Positions 39,539 through 49,760 of a stretch of 64,000 nt of DNA are shown one piece after another. The DNA comes from Pseudogemmobacter sp044142105. Lineage in GTDB: Bacteria > Pseudomonadota > Alphaproteobacteria > Rhodobacterales > Rhodobacteraceae. The position numbers and the translations under genes were made by a program. Position 1 is the first letter of the stretch; each line of letters opens with the position of its first letter. A model generated the notes under the pieces. The model was not told the DNA's origin. It saw only the letters and a list, made by a program, of their open reading frames with translations, and did no database searches. The DNA lies in contig NZ_JBGTYM010000008.1 in the NCBI RefSeq assembly GCF_044142105.1, forward strand, positions 1-64,000, read 5' to 3'.

Positions 39539-39730
39539 CTAATCCGCGTCCGGCGCCCGGTCGGGCAGGCCGTCATGCGGCGTCGAGGCCAGCTCTTCCA
39601 GCTCGGCCTCCGTCATGTCGCGGAACATCTCGCGCGAGGCGCCCTTCAATTCGCTGATCTTCGCTTCGCCGCGCTTGGCGGCAAGCGCGGCCCCGGCCGC
39701 GCGCTGCTGGGCTTTCGATGTGGCGGGCAT
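39539..39730 (-). CDS. DUF3008-type small protein
   Basis: The product is 63 residues. MPATSKAQQRAAGAALAAKR, then SELKGASREMF and MTEAELEELAST follow the DUF3008 pattern closely. The family is small, basic then acidic, and of unknown function. Confidence 0.85.
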   Translation of the reverse strand: MPATSKAQQRAAGAALAAKRGEAKISELKGASREMFRDMTEAELEELASTPHDGLPDRAPDAD

Positions 39731-39884
39731 GTCAGTTCCTTTTCAGGCGATGGCCTGCCGGATCAACCGCCCCCGGCATTCGAAAGTTCCCCCGAAAGGG
39801 AAAGACGATGCGGAAGACCTTCGGAAGACAAAAGGAAGACCTTCGGAAGACGACTGTAAACGCCGTGGAAAGCGCCGCTCTGTT

Positions 39885-40343
39885 TCAGCCGAACCGCGCC
39901 TTCACCACCGCGCCCACGGCACCGAAATCCATCTGCCCCGCATATTTCGCCTTCAGCGCCGCCATCACCTTGCCCACATCGCGGATCGATGCGGCCCCGG
40001 TCTCGGCCATGGCCGCCTCGACCGCTGCGGCCACTTCGGCCTCGGTCATCTGGCGGGGCAGATACTCCTGGATGACCTTGATTTCGTTCAACTCCTTATC
40101 GGCCAGCTCCAGCCGCCCGCCTTCTTCATAGGCGCGGGCAGACTCCTGGCGCTGCTTGACCATCTTGCCCATCAGGGCGACGATCTCGGCCTCCTGCACC
40201 AGACCTTCGCCACCTTCGCCCCGGTTGGCGATGTCGCGGTCCTTGATCGCGGCGTTGATCAGCCGCAGCGTCGACAGCCGGTCCGCCTCCTTTGCCTTCA
40301 TCGCCTCTTTCAACGCGGTCTGAAGCCGCTCGCGCAAAGACAT
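39885..40343 (-). CDS. GatB/YqeY-domain protein
   Basis: The product is 152 residues from ATG 40,343; longer starts are less likely because the family begins MSLRERLQTALKEAMKAK. ADRLSTLRLINAAIKDRDI, VIQEYLPRQMTEAEV and RDVGKVMAALKAKYAGQMD are family hallmarks. It is related to the tail of the GatB amidotransferase subunit and may bind tRNA; the exact role is unknown. It is divergent from carA, a common neighbour in this order. Confidence 0.9.
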   Translation of the reverse strand: MSLRERLQTALKEAMKAKEADRLSTLRLINAAIKDRDIANRGEGGEGLVQEAEIVALMGKMVKQRQESARAYEEGGRLELADKELNEIKVIQEYLPRQMTEAEVAAAVEAAMAETGAASIRDVGKVMAALKAKYAGQMDFGAVGAVVKARFG

Positions 40344-40523
40344 CTCCGGCCATCCCCATGGTTTCTCCGAAGCCCTGACCATACCCCAGCCCGCCCAGCC
40401 ACGCAACTCTGGCGCAGAAAGATAAGATACTGATTTCATTTAAAAATCCTTTTCCCATCGGCCCTTGACCCCGCCCGCCTGCCTCTTTACGTTCGCGCCA
40501 ATTTGCCGATAGGAGAGTCGCCC

Positions 40524-41678
<1,155 letters not shown>

Positions 41679-41708
41679 CGCGCGCTGCCAAGCCCCTGCA
41701 TCGACCCG

Positions 41709-41734
41709 TTAACCTGCCATTAACCCGCGATTAA
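41709..41734. promoter_or_regulatory. Double CtrA box (TTAA-N7-TTAA-N7-TTAA)
   Basis: Three TTAA elements at 41,709, 41,720 and 41,731 are spaced by exactly seven bases and each is followed by C, giving two overlapping full CtrA consensus sites. They lie about 46-71 bases before the glycosyltransferase start. CtrA is the alphaproteobacterial cell-cycle/motility response regulator; binding is inferred. Confidence 0.7.
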
Positions 41735-41779
41735 CCCCGTGGGCGCAGCCTTCCCCTGGCGGCGGACAAGGGGGGAAAT

Positions 41780-43849
41780 ATGGCGCCATCACTGCTGATG
41801 CTCCGGGAACGGGCGCCGGGCGACCTGCCTGCCTTGGCGCCTCCGACACCTCGGGCCCTGGCCTTGCCGACGGTAGACCCGATACCCGAGGCTTCGGGTC
41901 CTGGCGCGTCAGCACGCGCCGCCGAAAGTTTCGCGCGGCAGTTGCTGCGCGAGGGGCTCGCAAGGCCCGATGATTTCTTGCAGTCGCTGGCACGCGGCGC
42001 GCAGCAGACACCGGCCGACTCGGCCACGCTGATCGCACGCGGCGCGCTGGATGAAGATCGCCTGCTTGACGCCGCTGCCCGCTATTTCGGCGCGGCCCGG
42101 GTGGATCCGCGCTTCCCGCCGCCCGATCCCCGGCTGATCGATCGCTTCGGGCTGACCGGCTGCCTACGCCATGGCCTTCTTCCCTGGCGGAGCGCCGGGG
42201 CAGTGGTGATCGTGGTCACGTCGCGTCCCGAGGCGTTTCACCGCCTGCGCCCGCTGCTCGAGGCGCGGCTTGGCCCCGTCGCCATGGCGTTGGCCCGCGC
42301 GAGCGAGATCGAGGCCGCCCTTCACCTGCGCCATGGCCCAAGGCTGGCGCATCTGGCCGAGAATCGCGTCGCTGCGGCCGAAAGCTGCCGCGACTGGGGC
42401 AATGTCTGGGGTGGCGCGACCGTGCGACAATATCTTGTTTTCGTAGCGATTCTTGTCGCGGCAAGCCTTGCGATCGCGCCTCTTCTTCTGCCACAGCTTC
42501 TCCTGGCATTGGCCGTCCTGTCCTTGTTTCTTGCCATGGGCCTGAAACTCGCAGCCTGCCTTGCCGCCCTCCGTCCGGCCACGCCCGAACCGCCCCTGCC
42601 CGATCTTGCCCGCCTGCCGCCCGTTTCGGTGATCGTTGCACTCTACCGGGAAAGCGGCATCGCCCCCCGGCTGGTGCGGCGGCTGTCGCGGCTGAGTTAC
42701 CCGCGCGACTTGCTTGAGGTCGTGCTGGTGGTCGAGGCCGAGGATGTAATGACCCGCGCCGCCCTGGCCGGGACCGATCTGCCGCCCTGGATGCGGGTCG
42801 TGATCGCCCCGCCGGGGCGGATCACGACCAAACCCCGCGCGCTGAACCTGGCGCTTGACCATTGCCGGGGCGCGATCATCGGCATTTACGACGCCGAAGA
42901 CGCGCCCGAACCCGACCAGATCCGCAAAGTCGTGGCGCGGTTCCAGCGCTGTGGCCCCGATGTCGCCTGCCTTCAGGGCGTGCTGGATTATTACAATCCG
43001 CGCACGAACTGGCTGTCGCGCTGCTTCACCATAGAATATGCCGCCTGGTTCCGCCTGATCTTGCCCGGCATCGCACGTCTGGGCCTTGCCGTACCCCTGG
43101 GCGGCACAACCCTGTTCTTCCGCCGCTCGGTGCTTGAGGAGCTGGGCGGCTGGGATGCCCATAACGTGACCGAGGATGCCGATCTGGGCATCCGCCTGGC
43201 GCGCCATGGCTACCGGACCGAGCTGATCGACACCGTGACCGGCGAAGAGGCGAATTGCCGTCCCCTCGCCTGGGTCAAGCAGCGCTCACGCTGGATCAAG
43301 GGCTATATGATGACCTGGCTCGTGCACATGCGCGACCCAGTGCTGCTCTGGCGCCAGCTTGGCCCCCGGCGCTTTCTGGGCTTTCAGGTCATGTTCCTGG
43401 GCTCGATCCTGCAAGCGCTGCTCGCCCCCCTGCTCTGGAGCTTCTGGCTGCTCGCGCTTGGCCTGCCGCATCCCCTGGCGCAAAGCCTTCCGCCCGGCGG
43501 CTTGCCTCTGCTGATCGCGCTGTTCCTGATCTCCGAGGCGCTGAACATCGCCACGGGGATCATCGCACTGCGCCGCTCGGGCCATCGGCTGTCACCGCTC
43601 TGGGTGCCGACGCTGCATCTGTATTTTCCACTGGCGGCGCTCGCGGCTTACAAGGCGCTGTGGGAAGTGGCGGCGCGGCCCTTCTACTGGGACAAGACCC
43701 ATCATGGCCTTTTCGACCCGGGCGAGCCAGGCCATGGCGAAGCACTCCCGGCCCGCCTCGCGGCGCCTCTGCGCGCGACACCAGGCGCGGCCAGAACCAT
43801 CAGTCTTTTCGCGCCGCCTTCGCCCCGGGCCCAGCCCCGCCGCACCTAG
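41780..43849 (+). CDS. Membrane glycosyltransferase family 2 with GspE-N-like N-terminus
   Basis: The product is 689 residues. Residues about 50-200 look like the N-terminal domain of type II secretion GspE/XpsE proteins (LIARGALDEDRLLDAAARYF). Two membrane helices (about 218-255) precede a GT2 domain: PVSVIVALYRE, DAEDAPEPDQ, TEDADLGIRLARHGY and QRSRWIKGY (the QxxRW signature), then further helices. It resembles processive BcsA-like synthases of exopolysaccharide; the product is unknown. A double CtrA box lies upstream. The stop overlaps the convergent GntR gene. Confidence 0.88.
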   Translation: MAPSLLMLRERAPGDLPALAPPTPRALALPTVDPIPEASGPGASARAAESFARQLLREGLARPDDFLQSLARGAQQTPADSATLIARGALDEDRLLDAAARYFGAARVDPRFPPPDPRLIDRFGLTGCLRHGLLPWRSAGAVVIVVTSRPEAFHRLRPLLEARLGPVAMALARASEIEAALHLRHGPRLAHLAENRVAAAESCRDWGNVWGGATVRQYLVFVAILVAASLAIAPLLLPQLLLALAVLSLFLAMGLKLAACLAALRPATPEPPLPDLARLPPVSVIVALYRESGIAPRLVRRLSRLSYPRDLLEVVLVVEAEDVMTRAALAGTDLPPWMRVVIAPPGRITTKPRALNLALDHCRGAIIGIYDAEDAPEPDQIRKVVARFQRCGPDVACLQGVLDYYNPRTNWLSRCFTIEYAAWFRLILPGIARLGLAVPLGGTTLFFRRSVLEELGGWDAHNVTEDADLGIRLARHGYRTELIDTVTGEEANCRPLAWVKQRSRWIKGYMMTWLVHMRDPVLLWRQLGPRRFLGFQVMFLGSILQALLAPLLWSFWLLALGLPHPLAQSLPPGGLPLLIALFLISEALNIATGIIALRRSGHRLSPLWVPTLHLYFPLAALAAYKALWEVAARPFYWDKTHHGLFDPGEPGHGEALPARLAAPLRATPGAARTISLFAPPSPRAQPRRT

Positions 43850-44496
43850 CGCAGCTTCAGCTCGCCCGCCTCGACCCGCAGCCGCGTCTCGAATGCCTTG
43901 CTGATATGGGTCTTGAGCGCCTGATAGGCGGCTTCGCCATCCTGCTGCTCCAGCGCGGCGACAATCGCCTCATGCTCGTCCAACGCCACTTCGTCGCGGC
44001 CTTCGGCGGCAAAGGAAGTGTTCGCCATCAGCGCCATCGACCGATGCACAAGATCAAGCTGCTGCACCAGGAACCGGTTGTGGCTGGCGAGGTGGATCTG
44101 GCGGTGAAAGCGCTTGTTCGCCCGGCTCAGGGCGCGCGGATCGCCGCCCAGCAGGGCACGATCCTCGGCCACCATGCTTTTCAGCACCCGGATTTCCTCC
44201 TCGGTCGCATGCCGGGCCGCCAGCCGCGCCGCCAGGCCTTCCAGCTCGCTGCGCACGGCGTAAAGCTCGGCCAACTGGTTGTGATCCAGCGTCGCCACGA
44301 TCAGGCTGCGCCCGTCGCGCGTCAGCATGGCCTGGGTCTCCAATCGCTGGAGCGCCTCGCGCACCGGCGTCCGGCTGACGCCCAGCCGCTCGGCCAACTC
44401 GCTTTCCACCAGGCGGTCGCCCGGCTTGTATGTCCCCGCCTCGATCGCCTCAAGGATCAGCGTATAGGCATCTTTCTGCACCCTTCGGACCTCCAT
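43846..44496 (-). CDS. GntR/FadR-family transcriptional regulator
   Basis: The product is 216 residues. The winged HTH is at about 10-70 (RLVESELAERLGVSRTPVRE) and the FCD ligand domain at about 80-205, with metal-type residues in RFHRQIHLASHN and DEHEAIVAAL. It should bind DNA as a dimer and respond to a small carboxylate; the ligand and targets are unknown. Its 3' end overlaps the glycosyltransferase stop. Confidence 0.92.
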   Translation of the reverse strand: MEVRRVQKDAYTLILEAIEAGTYKPGDRLVESELAERLGVSRTPVREALQRLETQAMLTRDGRSLIVATLDHNQLAELYAVRSELEGLAARLAARHATEEEIRVLKSMVAEDRALLGGDPRALSRANKRFHRQIHLASHNRFLVQQLDLVHRSMALMANTSFAAEGRDEVALDEHEAIVAALEQQDGEAAYQALKTHISKAFETRLRVEAGELKLR

Positions 44497-44575
44497 TCCC
44501 TGACGCGCGACCCTAGTCGCGCGTCAATGCCCGTTCAACCCTTCCAAATGCCGCAGGCCCGGCCTAGAAGAAACC

Positions 44576-45226
44576 ATGGCGAAAGATGATTTCACTCATG
44601 TCACCACCTGGGTCTTCGACCTGGACAAGACGCTTTACCCGCCCGAAGCGCGGCTCTTCGACCAGATCGAAGTGAAGATGACCGACTGGGTCATGGCCCG
44701 GCTGGCAGTGGATCGCGAAAAGGCCGATCATCTGCGCCGCCACTACTGGGCACTGTACGGCACCACGCTGGCGGGGCTGATGCAGGAACATGACATCCAG
44801 CCCAGCGCCTATCTCGAAGCGGTGCATGACATCGATTTCTCGGCCCTGCGCCCCGATCCGGCTCTGGCCGCGGCCATAACCGCTCTGCCCGGCCGCCGAA
44901 TCGTCTTTACCAACGCCGACCGGCCCTATGCGGCCAAGGTCCTGGCCGCCCGCGGCTTGAGCGGGGTCTTCGATGCGGTCTATGGCGTCGAGGATGCCGA
45001 TTACCGCCCCAAGCCCCAGCGCGAGGCCTTCGAGCTGGTTTTCGCCAAGGACGGGCTCCTGCCCGGAAAAGCGGCCATGTTCGAGGATGACGCACGCAAT
45101 CTTGAAGTGCCCCATGCCATGGGCCTGCGCACCGTCCATGTTGCGCCGGATCCGGCACCCGCGCCGCATATCCACCACCACACGCCTGATCTTGCAGGCT
45201 TTCTCGCGCGGCTGACCCAGGGCTGA
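44576..45226 (+). CDS. HAD-family pyrimidine 5'-nucleotidase-like protein
   Basis: The product is 216 residues. HAD motifs: WVFDLDKTLYPPE (DxD nucleophile), IVFTNADRPYAAKVL, RPKPQREAFE (Lys) and AAMFEDDARNLEVPHAMG. This matches YjjG/SDT1-type nucleotidases found widely in Rhodobacterales. It probably removes phosphate from pyrimidine or other nucleotides in the cytoplasm. Divergent from the GntR gene. Confidence 0.9.
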   Translation: MAKDDFTHVTTWVFDLDKTLYPPEARLFDQIEVKMTDWVMARLAVDREKADHLRRHYWALYGTTLAGLMQEHDIQPSAYLEAVHDIDFSALRPDPALAAAITALPGRRIVFTNADRPYAAKVLAARGLSGVFDAVYGVEDADYRPKPQREAFELVFAKDGLLPGKAAMFEDDARNLEVPHAMGLRTVHVAPDPAPAPHIHHHTPDLAGFLARLTQG

Positions 45227-45280
45227 ACGCCGCTGATGCGCCCCGCCTCCGGGCAGACGCCCGGCTCCGCCCCTGACAGA

Positions 45281-45297
45281 TTGCCGCACTGCGGCAA
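45281..45297. promoter_or_regulatory. Perfect 17-bp palindrome TTGCCGCA-C-TGCGGCAA
   Basis: A complete palindrome about 90 bases before a small membrane-protein gene. Its shape (TTGC...GCAA around GCACTGC) resembles sites I recall for PhaR-type repressors of alphaproteobacteria, but the match is from memory. It might equally be a short RNA hairpin. Confidence 0.45.
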
Positions 45298-45385
45298 CAC
45301 GCCTCTTTGGTTTTATCGCAGACTCCGTATCTGAAGCTGCATGTGAAATGCCGCTTTGCGCCCGACGCGCCCCGGAGGACCAGCC

Positions 45386-45628
45386 ATGACCCTTGCCGCC
45401 GACCTGCCCACCAGTTTCGCCGCCCCCCGCAACGACCATGCCGCGCCGCTGACCGGCAAAGCCGCGCCGACCGACCGGGCCGCCGAGATGATCCTCTGGC
45501 TGGTTCCGGTTCTTCTCTTGGGCCTCGTCCTTGCCATCAAGACCTGGGGGCTTTTCGCCCTGACACTCGCGGCGCTGCCCGCCGTGCCGCTGATGTTCGT
45601 CTTCTTCATCGCGATAAGCTGGCCCTGA
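45386..45628 (+). CDS. Small membrane protein
   Basis: The product is 80 residues from ATG 45,386, after CGGAGGA. The N-terminal 35 residues are polar; two membrane helices follow (MILWLVPVLLLGLVLAIK; LFALTLAALPAVPLMFVFFI). No family recognised. It is 89 bases before the UbiH-family gene and may share its transcript. Confidence 0.65.
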   Translation: MTLAADLPTSFAAPRNDHAAPLTGKAAPTDRAAEMILWLVPVLLLGLVLAIKTWGLFALTLAALPAVPLMFVFFIAISWP

Positions 45629-45717
45629 GCCGCGGCCCGAGGGACCAACCGGGACGCTTTGCCGCCTCGCCAAGCGCCGCTGGCTGCGCTAGACCGGGGC
45701 CGAAAGGCAGGTCCTTG

Positions 45718-46914
45718 ATGCGTATCCAGACCGATATCCTCGTCTCCGGCGGCGGTGTCGCCGGGCTGACCGCCGCGGCCGCCTTCGGCTCTGCCGGGTT
45801 CCGCGTGATCTGCGTCGATCCCGAACCGCCCGTGGCGGCCGAGAGCGACCCCGCCTCCGACCTGCGCACCACGGCCTTCTTGCAACCCTCATTGCCCGTA
45901 TTGCAAGCGGCGGGCCTGTGGGACAGGCTCGCCCCCCATGCCGCGCCGCTGCAGATCATGCGCATCGTCGACGCTGGCGGACCAGTGGCCGAGCCGCGCG
46001 TGATCAAGGATTTCGACGCCTCCGAAATCTCCGAGCAGCCCTTTGGCTGGAACCTGCCCAATTGGCTGCTGCGGCGCGAGATGGTGGCGCGGCTAGCCGA
46101 ACTTTCCAATGTCAGCTTCCGTCCCGGCACAGCCACCAAGGCGCTCCTGACCCGCGAGGCCGAGGCGCTGGTCACCCTGTCTGACGGCAGCACCGTCGCA
46201 GCTCGGCTGCTGCTAGCCGCCGATGGCCGCAATTCGCCCATGCGCGCGGCGCTGGACATTCCGGTCCGCACCCTGCGCTATGGCCAGAAGGCGCTGGCCT
46301 TCGCCGTGACTCATCCGATCCCGCATCAGAATGTCTCGACCGAGATTCACCGCTCGGGCGGCCCCTTCACCCTCGTCCCCCTGCCAGATCGCGATGGCAA
46401 GCCCTGCTCTGCCGTGGTCTGGATGGAGGAAGGTCCGGCAGCTCAACGACTTGCCGCCCTTCCCGTCGTCGAATTCGAGGCCGAGATGAATGCGCGCTCC
46501 TGCCATATTCTAGGGCCTTTGACCCTTGTCAGCCGCCGGAGCCTCTGGCCGATCATCGCCCAGGTGGCGGCGCGGATGATGGGCGAACGCACTGCCCTTC
46601 TAGCCGAGGCGGCCCATGTCGTGCCCCCCATTGGCGCCCAAGGTTTGAACATGTCGCTGGGTGATCTGCGGGTGCTTCTGGATCTGGCCCAGCAGGCGCC
46701 GGATGATCTTGGCAGCAGAAAGATGCTGGATGCCTATCACAAGGCTCGCCATGCCGAAGTGCTTGCGCGCGTGACAGGGATCGACCTTCTGAACCGCGCG
46801 TCGATGCTGGGGGCGCAGGGGCTGCGCGATCTGCGGGCAGGCGCGCTGGACGCGCTTTACTCGCTCGCGCCCCTGCGCAAGACGCTGATGAAGGCTGGGC
46901 TTGGCGTCAGCTAG
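45718..46914 (+). CDS. UbiH/UbiF-family FAD-dependent monooxygenase
   Basis: The product is 398 residues. The FAD-binding GxGxxG is DILVSGGGVAGLTAAAAFG (6-24); LLLAADGRNSPMRAAL is the second FAD motif and ALLAEAAHVVPPIGAQGLN the third. The family hydroxylates the aromatic ring of ubiquinone precursors at the membrane. Which position it acts on (UbiH, F, I or L type) cannot be told. A hairpin follows. Confidence 0.9.
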   Translation: MRIQTDILVSGGGVAGLTAAAAFGSAGFRVICVDPEPPVAAESDPASDLRTTAFLQPSLPVLQAAGLWDRLAPHAAPLQIMRIVDAGGPVAEPRVIKDFDASEISEQPFGWNLPNWLLRREMVARLAELSNVSFRPGTATKALLTREAEALVTLSDGSTVAARLLLAADGRNSPMRAALDIPVRTLRYGQKALAFAVTHPIPHQNVSTEIHRSGGPFTLVPLPDRDGKPCSAVVWMEEGPAAQRLAALPVVEFEAEMNARSCHILGPLTLVSRRSLWPIIAQVAARMMGERTALLAEAAHVVPPIGAQGLNMSLGDLRVLLDLAQQAPDDLGSRKMLDAYHKARHAEVLARVTGIDLLNRASMLGAQGLRDLRAGALDALYSLAPLRKTLMKAGLGVS

Positions 46915-46937
46915 AGCGCCGTTCTCTTGAAAGAAAT

Positions 46938-46967
46938 CGGCCCGGAGCCTTTGAAGGATCCGGGCCG
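46938..46967. terminator. Bidirectional hairpin between convergent genes
   Basis: CGGCCCGGA and TCCGGGCCG pair over nine bases, with further pairing (CCTTTGAAGG) inside the 12-base loop. It lies between the convergent UbiH-family and aminotransferase genes. There is no long U-run, so strength is uncertain. Confidence 0.6.
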
Positions 46968-46993
46968 GAGCTTTCGAATTCGCCCAAGGGACC

Positions 46994-48118
46994 TTACAGC
47001 GCCGCCTCAACCGCGCGTCTCAGCCGCGCCACGGTGCCATCGACATCCTTCAGCTTGTCCAGGCCGAAAAGCCCGATACGGAAGCTGCGATAGCTGTCAC
47101 CCTCACCGATCTGCAAGGGCACGCCCGCCGCGATCTGCGCGCCCTTGTCGCGGAACTTGGCGCCATTCTGCACCGCCGGATCGTCGGTATAGCTGACCAC
47201 CACGCCCGGCGCCTGGAAGCCCTCGGCCGCGACCGAGCGGATGCCGCGTTCGGCGAACATCGCCCGCACCTTGCGGCCCAGGTCCCATTGCGCGTCTTTC
47301 GCCGCCGCCAGGCCCATGGCCTTGGTCTCGGTCATGGCGTCGCGCATCCCCAGGATCGCGTCGGTCGGCATGGTGGCATGATAGGCATGTCCGCCGCCCT
47401 CATAGGCCGCCATGATCGCCCGCCATTTCTTCAGATCCAGCGCGAAGGAATCGGTCGTCGTCGCCGCCAGCCGGTCCTCGGCGCGCGGACCCATGACCAC
47501 GATCCCGGCAGCGGGAGAGGCGCTCCAGCCCTTTTGCGGGGCCGAGATCAGCACATCCACCCCGGTCGCCTGCATATCGACCCAGATGCACCCGCTGGCG
47601 ATGCAGTCGAGCACCATCAGCGCGCCCACCTCATGCGCCGCTGTGGCCAGGGCGGCGATGTAATCGTCGGGCAGGATGATGCCGCTCGCGGTTTCCACAT
47701 GCGGGGCGAAGACCGCCTCGGGCTTCACCTCGCGGATCTTGGCCACCACCTCTTCGATCGGCGGCGGCGCGAAAGGCGCCCCCGGCGCATTGCCCGTGCT
47801 GCGTGCCATCATCACCGTGGTCTCGGTGGCGAACCCGCCCGCTTCGAAGATCTGGCTCCAGCGGAACGAGAAAAAGCCGTTGCGCACGATCAGAACCTTG
47901 CCCCGACCAAATTGCCGCGCCACCGATTCCATCGCATAGGTACCGCCGCCCGGCACAAGCGCCACCGAGGTGCCGCCATAAACCTCTTTCACCAGGGCCG
48001 AGACATCGCGCATCACGCCCTGAAACTTGGCCGACATGTGGTTGAGGCTGCGGTCGGTGAAGACCACCGAAAATTCCTCCAGCCCCTCGGGGTCGACATT
48101 GGGCAGCAGTCCGGGCAT
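46994..48118 (-). CDS. Class V aminotransferase (PLP)
   Basis: The product is 374 residues from ATG 48,118, behind GAGGAGG. The fold type I class V pattern is clear: ALVPGGGTYAMESVARQF near the N-terminus, VLDCIASGCIWVDMQATG (PLP-ring Asp region), and ISAPQKGWSASPAAG with the Schiff-base Lys. It is related to serine-glyoxylate and 2-aminoethylphosphonate transaminases. It follows the enolase-superfamily gene by 11 bases, so the two should act in one pathway; the substrate is unknown. Confidence 0.9.
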   Translation of the reverse strand: MPGLLPNVDPEGLEEFSVVFTDRSLNHMSAKFQGVMRDVSALVKEVYGGTSVALVPGGGTYAMESVARQFGRGKVLIVRNGFFSFRWSQIFEAGGFATETTVMMARSTGNAPGAPFAPPPIEEVVAKIREVKPEAVFAPHVETASGIILPDDYIAALATAAHEVGALMVLDCIASGCIWVDMQATGVDVLISAPQKGWSASPAAGIVVMGPRAEDRLAATTTDSFALDLKKWRAIMAAYEGGGHAYHATMPTDAILGMRDAMTETKAMGLAAAKDAQWDLGRKVRAMFAERGIRSVAAEGFQAPGVVVSYTDDPAVQNGAKFRDKGAQIAAGVPLQIGEGDSYRSFRIGLFGLDKLKDVDGTVARLRRAVEAAL

Positions 48119-48129
48119 CGCGTTCCTCC

Positions 48130-49233
48130 TCAGGTCTTCTCGGACACCCGATAGGCGGCGCGCGCCAGCCAGTCGGGGTTGATCTCGACGCCCCAGCCGG
48201 GCGCGTCGGGGACAATGGCATGGCCCGCTTCGATCCGGTAGGGGTCGCCAAGGAAAAGTCCGTCCTGCCACGGGTAGTAATCCAGCCCCTCGATGGAAAA
48301 CTCCAGATATTTGCCGGGGTTGGGGATCGCTTTCAACAGATGCATCGTGCACATGGTGACAAGCGACAGGTTCGCGGCATGGGGCGTGATCGGCAGGCCC
48401 GCGGCATGACCCATGCGGCAAACCTCCAGCGTGCGGCAGATGCCGCCCAGATACATGATATCGGGTTGCAGCACATCGACCGCCTGCTTCGCGATCGACA
48501 TCTGCCACATGACAAACTCGCAATCCTGCTCGCCCCCGGCCACATCGATCTGCAAGGCGCGGCGCACTTCGGCGGTCTGGTCGTATTCCCAATAGCGGCA
48601 GGGCTCCTCGAAATGGCCGATGCCATTCTGCTCCAGCCGCTTGCCCACCTCGATGGCGCGGGCAGGGGTGAAGGCGGAATTGCCATCGACCAGCTTGTCA
48701 TACCCCTGCCCCAGCGCCTTCGACACGGTTTCGATCACCGCCTCGGTCCGGCCCGGCCATTCGTCCACGTCGCGGCCATATTCCGCACCGACCCGCCATT
48801 TGAAGGCGGTGAAGCCCTGTTCGTCGCGCAACTTGCACAGCCGCGCGGCCTCATCTTCGGGGGTGATGTCGCGGCGCATCGAACTTGCATAGGCGCGCAA
48901 GGGCCCCGGCGTGCCGCCCAGAAGCGCAACCACCGGCTGGCCCGCCGCCTTGCCGCGCAGATCCCAGATCGCGGTGTCCAGCCCGGTCTGTGCGCGGCGG
49001 ATATAGCTGCCGGGAAACTTGTGCTCGCGTTCGATGATGCGGATCAGCGTGTCTTCCAGATCCTCGGTATCAGTCCCCAGAGCATGGGGCGCGACCTGGC
49101 GGTGGAAGACCTCGGCCGTGATATCGGCGCAATAGGTGGAAAGCTGGCCCCAGCCGGTCGCGCCCGTCTCATCCGTCACCCGGACGAAACACACAAATTC
49201 CGTGCCAAAGGTTTCCAGCTTGACGATCTTCAT
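48130..49233 (-). CDS. Mandelate racemase/enolase-superfamily enzyme
   Basis: The product is 367 residues. Barrel motifs: FKWRVGAEYG (Lys), VDGNSAFTP (metal Asp), GHFEEPCRYW (metal Glu), VAGGEQD (metal Glu), LQPDIMYLGG and ITPHAANLS (His). These are the ligands and bases of the mandelate racemase subgroup, so acid-sugar dehydration or racemisation is likely. Its 3' neighbour is a class V aminotransferase and its 5' neighbours are two Lrp regulators. Substrate unknown. Confidence 0.92.
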   Translation of the reverse strand: MKIVKLETFGTEFVCFVRVTDETGATGWGQLSTYCADITAEVFHRQVAPHALGTDTEDLEDTLIRIIEREHKFPGSYIRRAQTGLDTAIWDLRGKAAGQPVVALLGGTPGPLRAYASSMRRDITPEDEAARLCKLRDEQGFTAFKWRVGAEYGRDVDEWPGRTEAVIETVSKALGQGYDKLVDGNSAFTPARAIEVGKRLEQNGIGHFEEPCRYWEYDQTAEVRRALQIDVAGGEQDCEFVMWQMSIAKQAVDVLQPDIMYLGGICRTLEVCRMGHAAGLPITPHAANLSLVTMCTMHLLKAIPNPGKYLEFSIEGLDYYPWQDGLFLGDPYRIEAGHAIVPDAPGWGVEINPDWLARAAYRVSEKT

Positions 49234-49277
49234 GGCTCTTCTCCCTGCCAGGTCGGCGGCAGGCTACCCGCCCCGCA

Positions 49278-49760
49278 TCACCCTTTCACGACCGAATCCG
49301 CAGCGCCAAGCGGGCCGGGACGTCGCTCCTCGGTCAAAAGCACATTGGCCTCAAGATTGCCAACCCCCGGCAGGGTCATGATCCGCCGCCGAAGCACGCG
49401 CTCGAAATCCGCCAGGTCGCGTGCCACCACCCGCAGCCGATAGTCGAACAGGCCCAGCACATGCTGCACCACCTGCACTTCGGGAATGGCCGTGGCCGCG
49501 CGTTCGAAATCCTCCAGGCTGACCCGGCCCTTGGTGGCAAGTTTCACCCCCAGAAAGACCGTGACCCCAAAGCCCAGCTTCGACAGATCGACCACGATCC
49601 GCCGCCCCGCGATCACCCCTGCCTCTTCCAGCCGCCGCACCCGCCGCCAGGCGGCGGGCTGGCTCAGTCCAAGGCGCCGCCCCAGCTCGCCCGCCGAAAG
49701 CGTGCCATCGCCAGCCAGGGCGCGCAGCAGGCTGCGGTCCATATCGTCAAGGTCGATCAT
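49278..49760 (-). CDS. Lrp/AsnC-family regulator A
   Basis: The product is 160 residues from ATG 49,760. The HTH (about 5-60: DRSLLRALAGDGTLSAGEL, LGLSQPAAWRRVRRLEE) is followed by the RAM ligand domain (about 70-150: VVQHVLGLFDYRLRVVARD). It overlaps regulator B by four bases and lies 45 bases before the enolase-superfamily gene. The pair probably forms mixed oligomers and may respond to amino acids. Confidence 0.92.
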   Translation of the reverse strand: MIDLDDMDRSLLRALAGDGTLSAGELGRRLGLSQPAAWRRVRRLEEAGVIAGRRIVVDLSKLGFGVTVFLGVKLATKGRVSLEDFERAATAIPEVQVVQHVLGLFDYRLRVVARDLADFERVLRRRIMTLPGVGNLEANVLLTEERRPGPLGAADSVVKG

